64,000 nt of DNA from NCBI RefSeq assembly GCF_041358175.1, contig NZ_JBGKBE010000001.1, positions 682,001 to 746,000 on the forward strand, given 5' to 3'. Below the pieces are notes generated by a model that ran no database searches, was not told the origin of the DNA, and saw only the letters and a list, made by a program, of their open reading frames with translations. The position numbers and the translations under genes are program-made. The DNA is from Muriicola sp041358175. GTDB lineage: Bacteria; Bacteroidota; Bacteroidia; Flavobacteriales; Flavobacteriaceae. Of this stretch, positions 24,948 through 34,741 are shown piece by piece (the first letter of the stretch is position 1; every line of letters starts with the position of its first letter).

Positions 24948-27245
24948 TTATTTGTACTTATTTACCCGTTCATCATCGATAACCCCCTTCCAATTCAGCC
25001 CAAAGCCAAAATCATAGGCATTATCATCCGCATCGGTATAAGGTTTCATATCACGCGGCACATCTTCAAATTGTGCTTCTACCGTCAACATATCCGCAGG
25101 CATTTGAAATGGTAATAATCCAGAGGGTTCTACGGCACCAGTGATGATTTCCATTAGGGCCTGATCTTGAACCCCCATATGCACCAGAATGGCAGCCGCA
25201 CTTTCTTCTATTTCAGAAAATACCATAGGCTTGGCTACTTTAACCGAGACAATTACTGGTTTGTTCCCCATTTTCGCCTTGGTATCGTTAACCAATTGCA
25301 TATCAGTTGTATTAACAGTTGTAACCGATTTTCCTTTATAGCTTCTATTGGTAAAATCTTCAAGAGGGCTTCCCCCTGCCAGACTTACCTCGCGGGCGGT
25401 TATAGCAGTATAAGGCCCGTATTGCAAATTGATGGGCACATAGCCGTTACCGCCTTTTTCTAAATCAGCATCATCATATCCAACGCCACCATCTGGACTT
25501 TGAATACCAACTAGGGCAAAATCCGCCTCTTCTGGGCTCTCTACAACATCAAAGTATTTGGCAATGACTTCCATATTAAAGGCGTCTATCGTTTTAGGCT
25601 CTGTAGTTACTCCCCACCAATTGGTGGTAGGTGCAATATAGCGTTGTGGTACATAAATCTTTTGCTTTGTCTCCATTGGAAGACTTTTATTGTTGTTCTT
25701 AAGCATGACTATGGATCGTAGCTGTGCATCGAAGCCAGCTTTCATAAATTCACTGTTCCCCACGATCTCAGTTGTTTTTTCAACATCCAAATAAGGATTT
25801 TCAAAAAGTCCGGTGCGAAAAATATTGGTCAATAAACGTACCGCCGATTCCTCAAAACGGGCACGCATTGCCTCTTCGCCCATTTCCGCAACGCCCAATT
25901 TATAAGCTTCCAAAACAGGCCCCATATCATTGTTACCACCAAATTGGTCCATACCTGCCTGTATGGCCTTATAATGGCGTTCCGCTACGGAAAGATTCTC
26001 AACTCCAAAAGGTTTTCCTTCAAATTTTGATACGGAAGTCATATCCCTTGTGATGCCCCAGTCGGTGCATAAGACCCCGTCATACCCATAGGTACCCCGA
26101 AGGACGTCTGTAATCAAATACTTGTTGTATCCGTTGGCGACTTTTTCACCTTCGCCTGTAGAAATAGTATAGTAAGGCATTACCGCAGCAGCCATTTTGG
26201 TAGGACCTTCAAGCTTAAAAGCACCCTCGGTAAAGGGCTGCATATGGTCTTTAATATTTTTTCCTGGATACACCGCATAGGCACCATAACCAAAATGTCC
26301 GTCACGACCACCCTCTTCCGGTCCACCACCTGGCCAATGCTTTACCATGGCGTTAACGCTCTCCATCCCCCAATCTCCACCGTTGGTAGATTGAAATCCA
26401 TCTACGTAAGCTCTAGCCATATCCGTTGCCAAATCCGGGTCTTCGCCCATAGTTCCATCAAAACGGCTCCAACGGGGTTCCGTTGCCAAATCTATTTGGG
26501 GAGATAAGGCGGTGGCGATTCCCAAAGCCCTGTATTCAATTGAAGCTATTTCCCCAAATTGTTTCATTAAGAAAGGGTCAAAAGTAGCTGCAATACCCAA
26601 GGTACCAGGCCACATTGAAATATCCCCACCTGCACCGGCATTGAATTCTGCATAAGAATCACTCCCATGGCGCGGATCGGAACTTGTATTAACCGGAATA
26701 CCCAAGTATAGCCCTTCGGCAAAAGCCTGGGCGTTATTATTCCACTTCGCCGCTACGGCTGGACTCTCCACGGACGTAATCAATACATGTCGTAAGTGGT
26801 CATCGGTCAAAAATTTCTTTTGTTCATCTGAAAGATCACTCGCTTTAGCGCCACTTTCAGGAAATGATTTACCGTTATAGGTAGAGGAACCAAAACCACG
26901 GCTTCTCCCTGGTAGCGATTGGTGCGAACTATAGAGCATGAGCCCTCCGATATCTTCCAAACTCATTTTATGGGCTAAGTCCTTCGCCCGTTCATTCGCC
27001 GATTTTCGCCAATCTTCATAGGAATCAAGGGTATTGTTTTTGTTCAGATCTTTGAACGCCAAACCGTCGACCGTTAAAAGCGTTACGCCTGAATTCGGGC
27101 TGTACCCTAAGGTTGGTCCCTCATCATTTCTTACCAGCGTAAAGTTTCCTCTGGCCTCTTCGGTAAACTTAAGTTCGTCTTTACAACCTAAGGTTAATAA
27201 AATGATACAACAGAGTAATAATGTTGTTATTTTTTTAGTTTCCAT
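24948..27245 (-). CDS. Glycoside hydrolase family 3 lipoprotein
   Basis: GH3 enzymes release terminal sugars, mostly beta-linked glucose or xylose, by a retaining mechanism. This 765-residue protein has a lipoprotein signal (lipobox LTLGC, Cys21) and the N-terminal TIM-barrel domain with the GH3 signatures KHWPGGGPEEGGRDGHFGY and YDGVLCTDWG. Asp395 of the latter is the expected nucleophile. A (beta/alpha)6 sandwich domain ends with YDFGFGLNW. The KHWPGGGPEEGGRDG variant points to the large exo-acting branch seen in marine bacteria. No SusCD pair is adjacent, so it is not in a typical polysaccharide-utilisation locus. Confidence 0.93.
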   Translation of the reverse strand: METKKITTLLLCCIILLTLGCKDELKFTEEARGNFTLVRNDEGPTLGYSPNSGVTLLTVDGLAFKDLNKNNTLDSYEDWRKSANERAKDLAHKMSLEDIGGLMLYSSHQSLPGRSRGFGSSTYNGKSFPESGAKASDLSDEQKKFLTDDHLRHVLITSVESPAVAAKWNNNAQAFAEGLYLGIPVNTSSDPRHGSDSYAEFNAGAGGDISMWPGTLGIAATFDPFLMKQFGEIASIEYRALGIATALSPQIDLATEPRWSRFDGTMGEDPDLATDMARAYVDGFQSTNGGDWGMESVNAMVKHWPGGGPEEGGRDGHFGYGAYAVYPGKNIKDHMQPFTEGAFKLEGPTKMAAAVMPYYTISTGEGEKVANGYNKYLITDVLRGTYGYDGVLCTDWGITRDMTSVSKFEGKPFGVENLSVAERHYKAIQAGMDQFGGNNDMGPVLEAYKLGVAEMGEEAMRARFEESAVRLLTNIFRTGLFENPYLDVEKTTEIVGNSEFMKAGFDAQLRSIVMLKNNNKSLPMETKQKIYVPQRYIAPTTNWWGVTTEPKTIDAFNMEVIAKYFDVVESPEEADFALVGIQSPDGGVGYDDADLEKGGNGYVPINLQYGPYTAITAREVSLAGGSPLEDFTNRSYKGKSVTTVNTTDMQLVNDTKAKMGNKPVIVSVKVAKPMVFSEIEESAAAILVHMGVQDQALMEIITGAVEPSGLLPFQMPADMLTVEAQFEDVPRDMKPYTDADDNAYDFGFGLNWKGVIDDERVNKYK

Positions 27246-27845
27246 CTATTGTGTTTTAAATAGTTTTTTTGAATACTGCTCTACCATATAAAATTCCAAA
27301 TAGGTAAGTTCCTTTTGGACCAAGGTAATTTTTCTACTAATTGGCCTGTGGCGATCGAAGTGCTTTTTTGAAAGTAACTCAACCGGATAAAAATAGGGAT
27401 TGAATTATTCTTTCGGTTTCTTCGGGTATCCAAATTCAGGCTTAAACTCGCCTGTATAATTTAAAGATAGATAAAAATTTGAACATGAATAGTTGGTATT
27501 AAATCAGTTAAAAAAAACCACTACTATAACCTTGTTTTACTATAAATCTGGAAAAACAACTATTAAATCACAACGCAGAGAAAAGTACTTTAAGACCACT
27601 CAGGGAAAAAGGATGTTGAAATTAATGCTTCGAAAAACATTTATAGAAATAGGGTACCCTAATCTATCCCCTGCTACTTCTACAATATAGATACCGGGGT
27701 GTATTGAAAAATTCGGGTGAAAAATATTTCAGTCACGGATTACAGAATTATATTAATAAGTATAAAAGTGCCTGGTCATTAATAAGAAGATGATATCGCC
27801 AAGCTAGGTCAAGCGTTTATTATATTGCGTATATAATCTTACATT
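27246..27845. other. 600-bp AT-rich intergenic region with one possible gene fragment
   Basis: On the minus strand 27405-27503 encodes an open fragment ending in NYTGEFKPEFGYPKKPKE and a stop. It looks like the C-terminus of a real protein cut off upstream by stops. The 65-residue plus-strand ORF at 27493-27690 has no recognisable features and is probably chance. I see no RNA gene or repeat. Promoters for the flanking genes must lie here but no clear TAnnTTTG element stands out. Confidence 0.3.
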
Positions 27846-28316
27846 ATGAAAAATACTTGTTTTGTCCTGTTGGTGATATTTCCCATTTTCCTTTTTTCTC
27901 AGCATATGGAATACAGTGTAACTTCTTATCTGGAGGCTGGAAATAAAGCCCCTAATACACATTATATTGGCGAAGCATGGTTAAACAGCCTTCTGCGCGC
28001 TGATGAAACATTTAATTATAACATTACCAAGGCAATGTTTAAAGCTAATTCAACATTAGACTGGCATAAACACTCCTCTCCACAGGTTTTGATAATTGTA
28101 GAAGGAGAAGGGTACTATCAGGAAAGAGGAAAGGACCCAATTAGAATGAAGGAAGGGGATGTTATCAGATGTGAAAAAGAAACCGAACATTGGCATTCAT
28201 CGTCAAAGGAAAAGGACGTCACTTATTTGGCCATTTACGGAGGTACAGAGCCAACAACTTGGACTGAAGTATTAAGTCAGGAATACTATGATAATGTGGC
28301 CCACAGATTAAAATAA
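27846..28316 (+). CDS. Secreted cupin-domain protein
   Basis: A 156-residue protein with a signal peptide (FVLLVIFPIFLFSQ) and a single cupin barrel. The first cupin motif supplies His ligands in STLDWHKHSSPQVLIIVEGEG and the second in GDVIRCEKETEHWHSS. Members with this motif spacing are annotated as metal-binding cupins accompanying carboxymuconolactone-decarboxylase-like proteins. No such partner is next to this gene. Enzyme activity is not evident. Confidence 0.85.
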   Translation: MKNTCFVLLVIFPIFLFSQHMEYSVTSYLEAGNKAPNTHYIGEAWLNSLLRADETFNYNITKAMFKANSTLDWHKHSSPQVLIIVEGEGYYQERGKDPIRMKEGDVIRCEKETEHWHSSSKEKDVTYLAIYGGTEPTTWTEVLSQEYYDNVAHRLK

Positions 28317-28605
28317 TATGTCGGGGCAATATCTTTGAGGCTGAGGGAAATGTATTGTCTAACGATATACTGAAGGTCATAATCCTTAAGCCCTCTTTCT
28401 TGAAAAACTTCAGCCGTCCACAAAATAAAAGTGGTTTTTAATGGGATATTCCGGACCAGAATTCTGTCGGACATGGTTCGCCATCTATATTTAATTTATT
28501 CATTTATCCAAGGGATAATAATCCGTGCTTTTTCCCAATTCTATTTCTATCTTGGGAAATATTATTTAACTTGGTATCTTTCTAAATAATTTAAACCAAA
28601 GAAGC

Positions 28606-28950
28606 ATGAAAACGATCACTAGCGAAGTAAACCAATATTGGGTCCACTTTCAGTCAGGAGGAAGTGATAAAAGTAAAGTATATCCCAGAGCCCTTGTCAA
28701 GTGTTATCACGATGACGACTTTGTGGTTCAGGTCAATTTTTATCCTGATGGGAAGGTGCCTGAAAACCATTACGACAAGCGTAACAAATTGGTGTACATG
28801 AGGTATCCTATCTCCATGTATCCTAATGTGATCGATTTGTTGAGGAATGAGAAACCCATTTACTTCAGCTATAATATTGAACTGAAACTTGGCTATGTCA
28901 GGACAGGGAAGGAACCAATCGGGGAAGGAAATATGGACGCAGATTTTTAA
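28606..28950 (+). CDS. Hypothetical cytoplasmic protein
   Basis: A 114-residue protein without signal peptide or membrane helix. It has a mixed alpha/beta pattern with charged and aromatic residues (KVYPRALVKCYHDDDFVVQV, YDKRNKLVYMRYPISMYP). It is well expressed-looking in codon choice and followed by a strong terminator. I do not recognise a family. The preceding spacer 28317-28605 contains no feature I can support. Confidence 0.6.
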   Translation: MKTITSEVNQYWVHFQSGGSDKSKVYPRALVKCYHDDDFVVQVNFYPDGKVPENHYDKRNKLVYMRYPISMYPNVIDLLRNEKPIYFSYNIELKLGYVRTGKEPIGEGNMDADF

Positions 28951-29002
28951 TCTGAGGATTAAAAGTTTTCCCAATAGAGAATATCAAAACGATATAAATA
29001 AT

Positions 29003-29032
29003 AAAAGAGCTGTAGAAATACAGCTCTTTTTT
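29003..29032. terminator. Bidirectional terminator between convergent genes
   Basis: AAAAGAGCTGTA (29003-29014) and TACAGCTCTTTT (29019-29030) pair perfectly around a GAAA loop, with a T-run on the plus side and an A-run upstream. It separates the convergent genes ending at 28950 and 29071. Confidence 0.85.
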
Positions 29033-29070
29033 ATTGGCAAAATCCGAGTTTGATTGCTTATTTCAGGAAG

Positions 29071-30171
29071 CTATTCGATGATCCCTGTCTTTTTTGCCCG
29101 CTCTTCCCAATTTCTTCGGGCCATGAGCTGCAGATCTTCTACATTGTCGCTCTCATCCATAATCTCAAGCCCCAGCAGGGTTTCGATGACGTCCTCCATG
29201 GTTACCAGACCACTTACTGAACCGTATTCATCTACTACCAGTGCAATATGTTCCCTTTTTCTGATAAAATTCTCAAATAATTGTGGGATAGGCGTATTTC
29301 TTTTGGTCATCAGAATGTCCCTTCTGATATCACTTAGTGTGAGCTTGCCATTATCGTTGATAATCTCTTCCATTACGTTATCCTTCAATACAAATCCGGT
29401 GATAGTATCCACAGTTTCCCCGTGAATGGGAATCCTTGAAAAACGAAGACGTGGATTTTGCTCAAAAAACTCCTCGATAGTCTGCGTCTCAGGCGCAATT
29501 TTTATCACTGCCCTGGGTGTCATGATATCCTTGGCCATGATCTCATCAAATTGAAGCAGGTTCTTAATCACTTTGGATTCCGATTTTTCAAATACACCTT
29601 CCTCTTCGGCAAGGTCAGCCATTACCGTAAAATCCTCCCTGCTCAGAACACTGCCTTTATGTTCTTTGCCAATGAGTCGGGTAAACAGCTGTAAAGCCCA
29701 CATCAGGCCGGTAACCTGCATGATCCAAACCATACCTCGCAGGATTTGGGTAGAAATGCTGGCAAGTTCTTTCCAGTAGTTGGCGCCTATGGTTTTTGGG
29801 ATAATTTCCGAGGCAACCAGAACGAGGATAGTCATCAGGGTTGAGACCAATCCTACCATAAGATCTTCAGTAAATTGTATTCCAAAAACCGTACGCGTCT
29901 GTTGACCGTAAAGGTCTACGTAGGCTACTTTAGCCTGCACCCCAACCAGGATCGCCCCCACTGTGTGGGCAACGGTATTCAAGGTTAGTATGGCGATCAG
30001 GGGTTTGTCTATGTCTTTTTTAAGTTCCTCAAGCGTAAGGGCATAGCTTTTCTTTGCCTTTTTTTTCAGGTTTACAAAAGTTGGTGTAACACTAAGAAGC
30101 ACAGCTTCCAGAATGGAACAGAGAAAAGAGAAAAAAATGGCTAAGAATGCGTATAAGAGCAGTAGGCCCAT
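29071..30171 (-). CDS. CNNM/DUF21 transmembrane domain protein with CBS pair (hemolysin-family)
   Basis: CNNM/CorC-type proteins are membrane transporters or regulators linked to Mg2+ and Co2+ efflux. This 366-residue protein has a DUF21 membrane domain (about residues 1-175; helices near 1-25, 60-80, 100-125 and 135-158, with VASEIIPKTIGANYW). A two-repeat CBS domain follows (about 205-330; AKDIMTPRAVIKIAPETQTI, HIALVVDEYGSVSGLVTMED). The protein ends shortly after the CBS pair, so the CorC_HlyC domain found in many relatives is missing. Short forms like this are normal in some lineages. Confidence 0.9.
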   Translation of the reverse strand: MGLLLLYAFLAIFFSFLCSILEAVLLSVTPTFVNLKKKAKKSYALTLEELKKDIDKPLIAILTLNTVAHTVGAILVGVQAKVAYVDLYGQQTRTVFGIQFTEDLMVGLVSTLMTILVLVASEIIPKTIGANYWKELASISTQILRGMVWIMQVTGLMWALQLFTRLIGKEHKGSVLSREDFTVMADLAEEEGVFEKSESKVIKNLLQFDEIMAKDIMTPRAVIKIAPETQTIEEFFEQNPRLRFSRIPIHGETVDTITGFVLKDNVMEEIINDNGKLTLSDIRRDILMTKRNTPIPQLFENFIRKREHIALVVDEYGSVSGLVTMEDVIETLLGLEIMDESDNVEDLQLMARRNWEERAKKTGIIE

Positions 30172-30438
30172 GGAACTTTGTTCTTAGGCGAAGATACAAT
30201 AATTTAAAAAAGTTCTTCAATATTCAGGAGGCTGAAATACAAAGTTCAAAACAACGGAGTTAATGGTGAACTCAACCAGTAGATAAGATTATCAGTAATT
30301 CGATAAAATATCAATTCCCTCTATTAACGGAAAAGTCGGGTCCTTTTGACTTGTAAAACATTGATTTTATCCAAATTGCTTACACCAGGTGAATTACCAT
30401 TTTATATTGGCAATCTAAATCTTAATAAAATTTTGAAA

Positions 30439-30543
30439 ATGAACAATAAGATAAATGCTTTGGAAATTGCCAGGTTTATGATTTGTGTCGGAATTGCCTG
30501 GATTGCCTGGATTACCCATTACCATACTGGGGCCATATTTTAA
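30439..30543 (+). CDS. Possible 34-residue membrane micro-protein
   Basis: The frame from ATG 30439 encodes MNNKINALEIARFMICVGIA followed by WIAWITHYHTGAIF and a stop: a short amphipathic start, one hydrophobic helix and a His/Tyr-containing tail. It is followed within 20 bp by a strong hairpin terminator, which supports transcription of this strand. No family is recognised. The rest of 30172-30438 shows nothing I can name. Confidence 0.45.
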   Translation: MNNKINALEIARFMICVGIAWIAWITHYHTGAIF

Positions 30544-30561
30544 AATCAAGCTAACTCAATA

Positions 30562-30591
30562 AAAAAGCGCTGCCAATGGGCAGCGCTTTTT
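30562..30591. terminator. Bidirectional hairpin terminator
   Basis: GCGCTGCC (30567-30574) and GGCAGCGC (30579-30586), extended by A5/T5 arms to 30562 and 30591, form a strong stem with a 4-nt loop between the small plus-strand ORF and the minus-strand VPS10/BNR gene. Confidence 0.85.
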
Positions 30592-30608
30592 GTTTTGGTT
30601 CAATACCA

Positions 30609-33600
30609 TTAATCATCTATCCCCTGCCCTAAAATATAAGGAGCGCCCATCCGCTGCAAATCCTTTTCCAATTGTGGAATTGTCGTATTGGCAATGGTTC
30701 TGATCTCTGTATACAAAGAGGCCATCATGGTCTTGGCCAGCTCGAGATTCTGCTTATGTAGAGGAGTGGGGCCGTATGTAGTTGATAAACCACGTCTGGC
30801 CACATTTAAATGATCTCCTGCATTGGGCGGATTGCGTTCCCCGATCTCGTCCCTGGACTTATTGCCTTCCAGTCTCTCTTCAAAAGCAAACAGTTGTTGC
30901 TGCAGGTCGTGCAGTCTTGTTGCTGTATTTCCAGGTGCAGCAGGAGCCCTGCTCAAGGCCAGCTTCATGGCCTTCACTTTGTCCATGCTGCTATTTAAAA
31001 CATCGGAAATTTTACTTTCCTGGGTGGCAACTTCATTGTATGAAGAGATGTATGCATTGTACTCTTCATAAGAAACGCCTTTTAAAGTACTTTCAAACAA
31101 GGGTTCAACCTGAAAGGTGATAGGTCCATCCAGTTGTGTGAGGACTCCATCTACTTCCTTAGAAAGAGTTGCAGTATAGGTTCCTGGCATGGCCAGCGGA
31201 CCTGAGTTCCACCAGGATCTGCCCCCGCCTGAAGACTGTCCTGGCCTGATAGCCCTGGAGCTGGGGTGCCTTAAATCCCATGCAACACGATTAGTGCCTT
31301 TTTTATCGCTGCCCTCCACATTTCGGATCACGTTGTTATTGGCATCCTTAATGGTGATCCAGATTTTTGGATCCTGCTCCCGTCGTTCCTCTTCCAAGGC
31401 ATCCCATCCAGGAAAGGGAATGGAAGCATTTCTTTTTTCCAGATCTTTTTCCTTGTCCTTACGCGCTTTAGATTTTGAAGTAAATCCTTCTGCCAGGGAA
31501 TAGGTAAACCAGGCCCCAAATTCGGGATTCTCAGCAAAGTAATAATCTGCTCCGGTGTTGCCCACTACGTTTTTAGGTACATACCAGGGGGCTGTCCTTG
31601 TTGAATAAAGTGCCCCTTCCTTTTTCAGGGATGCGTCGGTTATTTCACGCAGGGCACTGTAATCGTCCAGCACAAAAAAGCCCCGGCCGAAGGACGCACC
31701 CACCAGGTCATTCATTTCCTTCTGTATCACCAGATCGCGGAAGGAAATTGTAGGGGATCCCGGTACTTTATGCCAGTTTACCCCACCATTCATTGAGGTG
31801 TAAATCCCGTTTTCCGTTCCAATAAACAGCAGGTTCTTATTCACATGATCCTGAACCAGGCGCCATATAATCGTATTCTGAGGAAGGTCGCCCTTGATAG
31901 ATCTCCAGCTTGCACCCTTATCGGTACTCTTGTATAGATAGGTAGAGAAATCCCCTTCTTTGTGATTGTCGAGTGCTACATATACCGTGCTTTCATCAAA
32001 CAGGTCGGCTTTAATATCATTCACAAAAGAACGAGAAGGAAGTCCGAGTCTGGTTACGGGAATGCCGTTCCAATTGCCACCTCCATCGGTTGTGACCTGA
32101 ATAAATCCGTCATCTGTTCCCGCATAGATAACCCCTGCAGTAACAGGAGATTCTGATAGGGAGGTAATAGTATTGTAATTAGACATAGCCCCAACATCCC
32201 ATGCATTGTCCCAGCTTTGCTGTTTCCCCATGATGGGTAAGGTAATCCGCTCTTCATTGCGGGTAAGGTCACCTGAAATGGGTGTCCAGCTGTTTCCCCT
32301 ATCTTCCGATTTCCAAACCCGGTAGGAGGCAAAATAGAGTCGCGATGGTTTATGCGGACTCACCAGTATTGGTGCATCCCAGTTGAAGCGTTCGTGTGGT
32401 TCCCCAGCCCTGGGTTGAGGTTGGATAAATACCCTGTCGCCGGTAATCAGGTCTACCCTATGCAATCCTCCCTGCTGGGTTTCTGCGTAGATGATATGGT
32501 TGTATTCGGGATCGGTAGCCGACTGGTGCCCGTCTGCTCCCAGGGTCTTATACCAATGCGCATTTCTAATCCCTTGTGGCTCATCGGTTCTCGATGGCCC
32601 TCCGGCGGAGCCGTTGTCCTGTGTTCCACCAAAAATATGGTAGAACGGTTTTTGATTATTCACGGCCACTTTATAAAACTGGGTAAGCGGCAGGTTTTTG
32701 ATATACCGCCAGGTCTTAGCCAGGTCGAAGCTTTCGTAGATCCCTGCATCTGTGCCCACTAGCAGGTAATCGGGATCATCGGCCCTAAAGGCGATAGAAT
32801 GATTGTCAGAATGCTTGTCGCTTTCCTGCAATTGTACAAAGGTCTTTCCGCCGTCATCGGAGGTTAAGATACGTACGTTCATAAGGTAGAGCCGGTCAAA
32901 GGCATGCGGACTGGCATATAGTTCCTGGTAGTAATGTGGTCCTGTTCCACCTGAAACGGTATTCGACATTTTTTTCCAGGAAGAACCCCGGTCTTCAGAG
33001 CGGTAAACTGCCCCCTGAGTTCTATCCAATTCGATAGCCGCGTAGAGTACATCGGGTTGCTGGGGAGAGATGGCGATCCCTATCTTTCCAAGATTTGATT
33101 TTGGCAATCCGGAGTTCAGTTTCTCCCAGGTTTCGCCTCCGTCTTCAGAGCGGTGCAGGCCTGAATCGGGCCCTCCACCCATCAGGGCAGCCACGGTACG
33201 GTGTCTTTGCCATGTGGCCGCGTAAAGCCTGTCAGGATTGCGGGGGTCCATCATGATATCGGTAACTCCGGTCCATTCATTTCCTCCTAACACCTTCTTC
33301 CAGGATTCACCTCCGTCTGTGGATTTAAAGAGGCCTCTGTCGCCTCCTTTGCTCCATAGGGGTCCCTGGGAAGCGACCCATATCACATCCGGATTATCCG
33401 GGTGTACGATGATTTCAGAAATATGCTCCGAGGCTTTCAGACCCATATTTTTCCAGCTACTACCTCCATCTTCACTTTTATAGACTCCGTCTCCATAGGC
33501 CACGTGCCTACCTCCAACATTTTCCCCGGTACCCACCCAGATGGTGGAAGGGTTATTAGGGTCGATGGTTAGGCAACCTATAGAATAGGATACTTCCTTA

Positions 33601-33878
33601 TCGAAGATGGGTGTCCAGGTAGTACCAGAATTAACAGTTTTCCATACCCCACCTGAGCCTACAGCTACGTACCAGATGCTGGGATCATCAGGATGGAGGG
33701 CGATGTCGGCGATCCGGCCTGACAGGAATGCCGGCCCAACATTCCGAAGTTTGAGTCCGGCCAGGGAAAGTTTGTCTTCTTTAGAATCTGCATCTGCCGA
33801 TGCGCCCCGATTCCTTTGTGAAAAGGCCAGGGAAGAGATGAGCAGAAATACAAGTGAAACGAGTAGTCCTTTTTTCAT
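30609..33878 (-). CDS. Secreted VPS10/BNR-repeat beta-propeller protein
   Basis: An approximately 1,089-residue exported protein. I chose ATG 33878 because it starts the signal peptide (KKGLLVSLVFLLISSLAFS). The upstream 13 codons of the longest frame look like leader sequence. The body is a sortilin-like propeller built from Asp-box/BNR repeats (SEDGGSSWKNMG, STDGGESWKKVLGG, SEDRGSSWKKMS, SEDRGNSWTPIS). A C-terminal beta-sandwich-like part (YTATLSKEVDGVL) and a helical region with HDLQQQLFAFEERLEGNKS follow. Such giants are often annotated as glycosyl hydrolases or sialidase-like, but no sialidase active site is visible. A C-terminally similar paralogue occupies the right edge of the window. 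Confidence 0.88.
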   Translation of the reverse strand: MKKGLLVSLVFLLISSLAFSQRNRGASADADSKEDKLSLAGLKLRNVGPAFLSGRIADIALHPDDPSIWYVAVGSGGVWKTVNSGTTWTPIFDKEVSYSIGCLTIDPNNPSTIWVGTGENVGGRHVAYGDGVYKSEDGGSSWKNMGLKASEHISEIIVHPDNPDVIWVASQGPLWSKGGDRGLFKSTDGGESWKKVLGGNEWTGVTDIMMDPRNPDRLYAATWQRHRTVAALMGGGPDSGLHRSEDGGETWEKLNSGLPKSNLGKIGIAISPQQPDVLYAAIELDRTQGAVYRSEDRGSSWKKMSNTVSGGTGPHYYQELYASPHAFDRLYLMNVRILTSDDGGKTFVQLQESDKHSDNHSIAFRADDPDYLLVGTDAGIYESFDLAKTWRYIKNLPLTQFYKVAVNNQKPFYHIFGGTQDNGSAGGPSRTDEPQGIRNAHWYKTLGADGHQSATDPEYNHIIYAETQQGGLHRVDLITGDRVFIQPQPRAGEPHERFNWDAPILVSPHKPSRLYFASYRVWKSEDRGNSWTPISGDLTRNEERITLPIMGKQQSWDNAWDVGAMSNYNTITSLSESPVTAGVIYAGTDDGFIQVTTDGGGNWNGIPVTRLGLPSRSFVNDIKADLFDESTVYVALDNHKEGDFSTYLYKSTDKGASWRSIKGDLPQNTIIWRLVQDHVNKNLLFIGTENGIYTSMNGGVNWHKVPGSPTISFRDLVIQKEMNDLVGASFGRGFFVLDDYSALREITDASLKKEGALYSTRTAPWYVPKNVVGNTGADYYFAENPEFGAWFTYSLAEGFTSKSKARKDKEKDLEKRNASIPFPGWDALEEERREQDPKIWITIKDANNNVIRNVEGSDKKGTNRVAWDLRHPSSRAIRPGQSSGGGRSWWNSGPLAMPGTYTATLSKEVDGVLTQLDGPITFQVEPLFESTLKGVSYEEYNAYISSYNEVATQESKISDVLNSSMDKVKAMKLALSRAPAAPGNTATRLHDLQQQLFAFEERLEGNKSRDEIGERNPPNAGDHLNVARRGLSTTYGPTPLHKQNLELAKTMMASLYTEIRTIANTTIPQLEKDLQRMGAPYILGQGIDD

Positions 33879-34066
33879 GGATATAGTGTTTGAGTTAGTA
33901 AAAAAGAGAATGTACAAAATACAACAATTATAGAAATTTTGCTGAAGGATTTACAGGAAGAATAAAGAATGAAGTAAAAGGAACTTAAATTGGAATCAAT
34001 ACATCGATTTTGTGGGCTGTTCTTGATAGAATTCGATACATTTAAATTTCCGGAAAGGGAATCGAG

Positions 34067-34648
34067 ATGAAAAATGGAAAAGCTTATACCGCTGTATTAT
34101 TCTTACTCCTTTTAGTAGGCATAAGTAATTCAAATTATGGTCAGACCGAACTAAAATTCAATGCCGCCTCGGCTTTGCTACTAATCCCCAATGTGGGGAT
34201 AGAAATTCCGATCTCAGAGCGTTTTAGTTTTCAAATGGACCTGTCGGGATCATTCTGGGATTCCTTTGACGGCAAGCCCTTGCAGTTTACACAGGCCTTC
34301 GGAGAAGTACGCTACTATGGAAAAACTGACATCAGTGGGTTCTTTTTTGGGGGAAATGTGGGCTTTGGAATGTTTACACTCACCAAATACGGTTATGATG
34401 AAGATGTGTACCAGAGTGGACGTAATTACTATATCGGGGCATCGATAGGGTATAAGAAACGGTTATCAGACCGTTGGGCGCTGGAGCTCTTTCTGGGCGG
34501 AGGCACTTCCCAGGCCACCTACAGGGCTTATAGTCAGGAGACGAGAATGCGGATCGATATCCCTTTGGATGAGGACCGAAGTTTCAATAAAAGCGGGGAG
34601 TGGATCCCGTATCGTGGCGGACTCATGCTGGTGTACAGCCTGCGTTAA
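34067..34648 (+). CDS. DUF3575-like outer-membrane protein
   Basis: A 193-residue secreted protein with a signal peptide (YTAVLFLLLLVGISNS...YG). An amphipathic beta-strand pattern typical of small outer-membrane barrels follows (LKFNAASALLLIPNVGIEIP, FSFQMDLSGSFWDSF, YIGASIGYKKRLSDRWALEL) and it ends in an aromatic-rich strand LMLVYSLR. The opening and the YYGKTDISGFFFGGNVGFGM segment fit DUF3575. The function is unknown. Confidence 0.6.
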   Translation: MKNGKAYTAVLFLLLLVGISNSNYGQTELKFNAASALLLIPNVGIEIPISERFSFQMDLSGSFWDSFDGKPLQFTQAFGEVRYYGKTDISGFFFGGNVGFGMFTLTKYGYDEDVYQSGRNYYIGASIGYKKRLSDRWALELFLGGGTSQATYRAYSQETRMRIDIPLDEDRSFNKSGEWIPYRGGLMLVYSLR

Positions 34649-34679
34649 AATTGATACCCGATCATTAGAAAAGTATTCT

Positions 34680-34687
34680 TAAATTTG
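34680..34687 (+). promoter_or_regulatory. -7 box in front of the broken tRNA-Arg copy
   Basis: TAAATTTG matches TAnnTTTG and sits in the same position relative to GGCCTCATAG as the box of the intact tRNA copy 123 bp downstream, within a duplicated segment starting AAAAGTATTC. Confidence 0.4.
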
Positions 34688-34709
34688 CCCTCCCAATTTG
34701 GCCTCATAG

Positions 34710-34729
34710 CCTGCCTGCCGCCAGGCAGG
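34710..34729. repeat. Palindromic mini-repeat A
   Basis: CCTGCCTG and CAGGCAGG form an 8-bp hairpin around CCGC, inserted precisely in the D-arm region of the broken tRNA-Arg copy. From memory, closely similar GC-rich palindromes are scattered through many Bacteroidota genomes. That was not checked here. Confidence 0.6.
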
Positions 34730-34741
34730 TTCAACGGATAG

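Noticed and set aside
27493..27690. 65-residue plus-strand ORF
   Set aside because: Low-complexity, no recognisable motif, no promoter box; likely chance in AT-rich DNA.
28286..28474. 62-residue minus-strand ORF overlapping the cupin gene end
   Set aside because: Overlaps a convincing coding end and has no family resemblance or start signals.
30609..33878. Sialidase assignment for the BNR-repeat protein
   Set aside because: Asp-boxes are present, but I see no sialidase arginine triad or FRIP motif; a sortilin-like propeller is the safer call.
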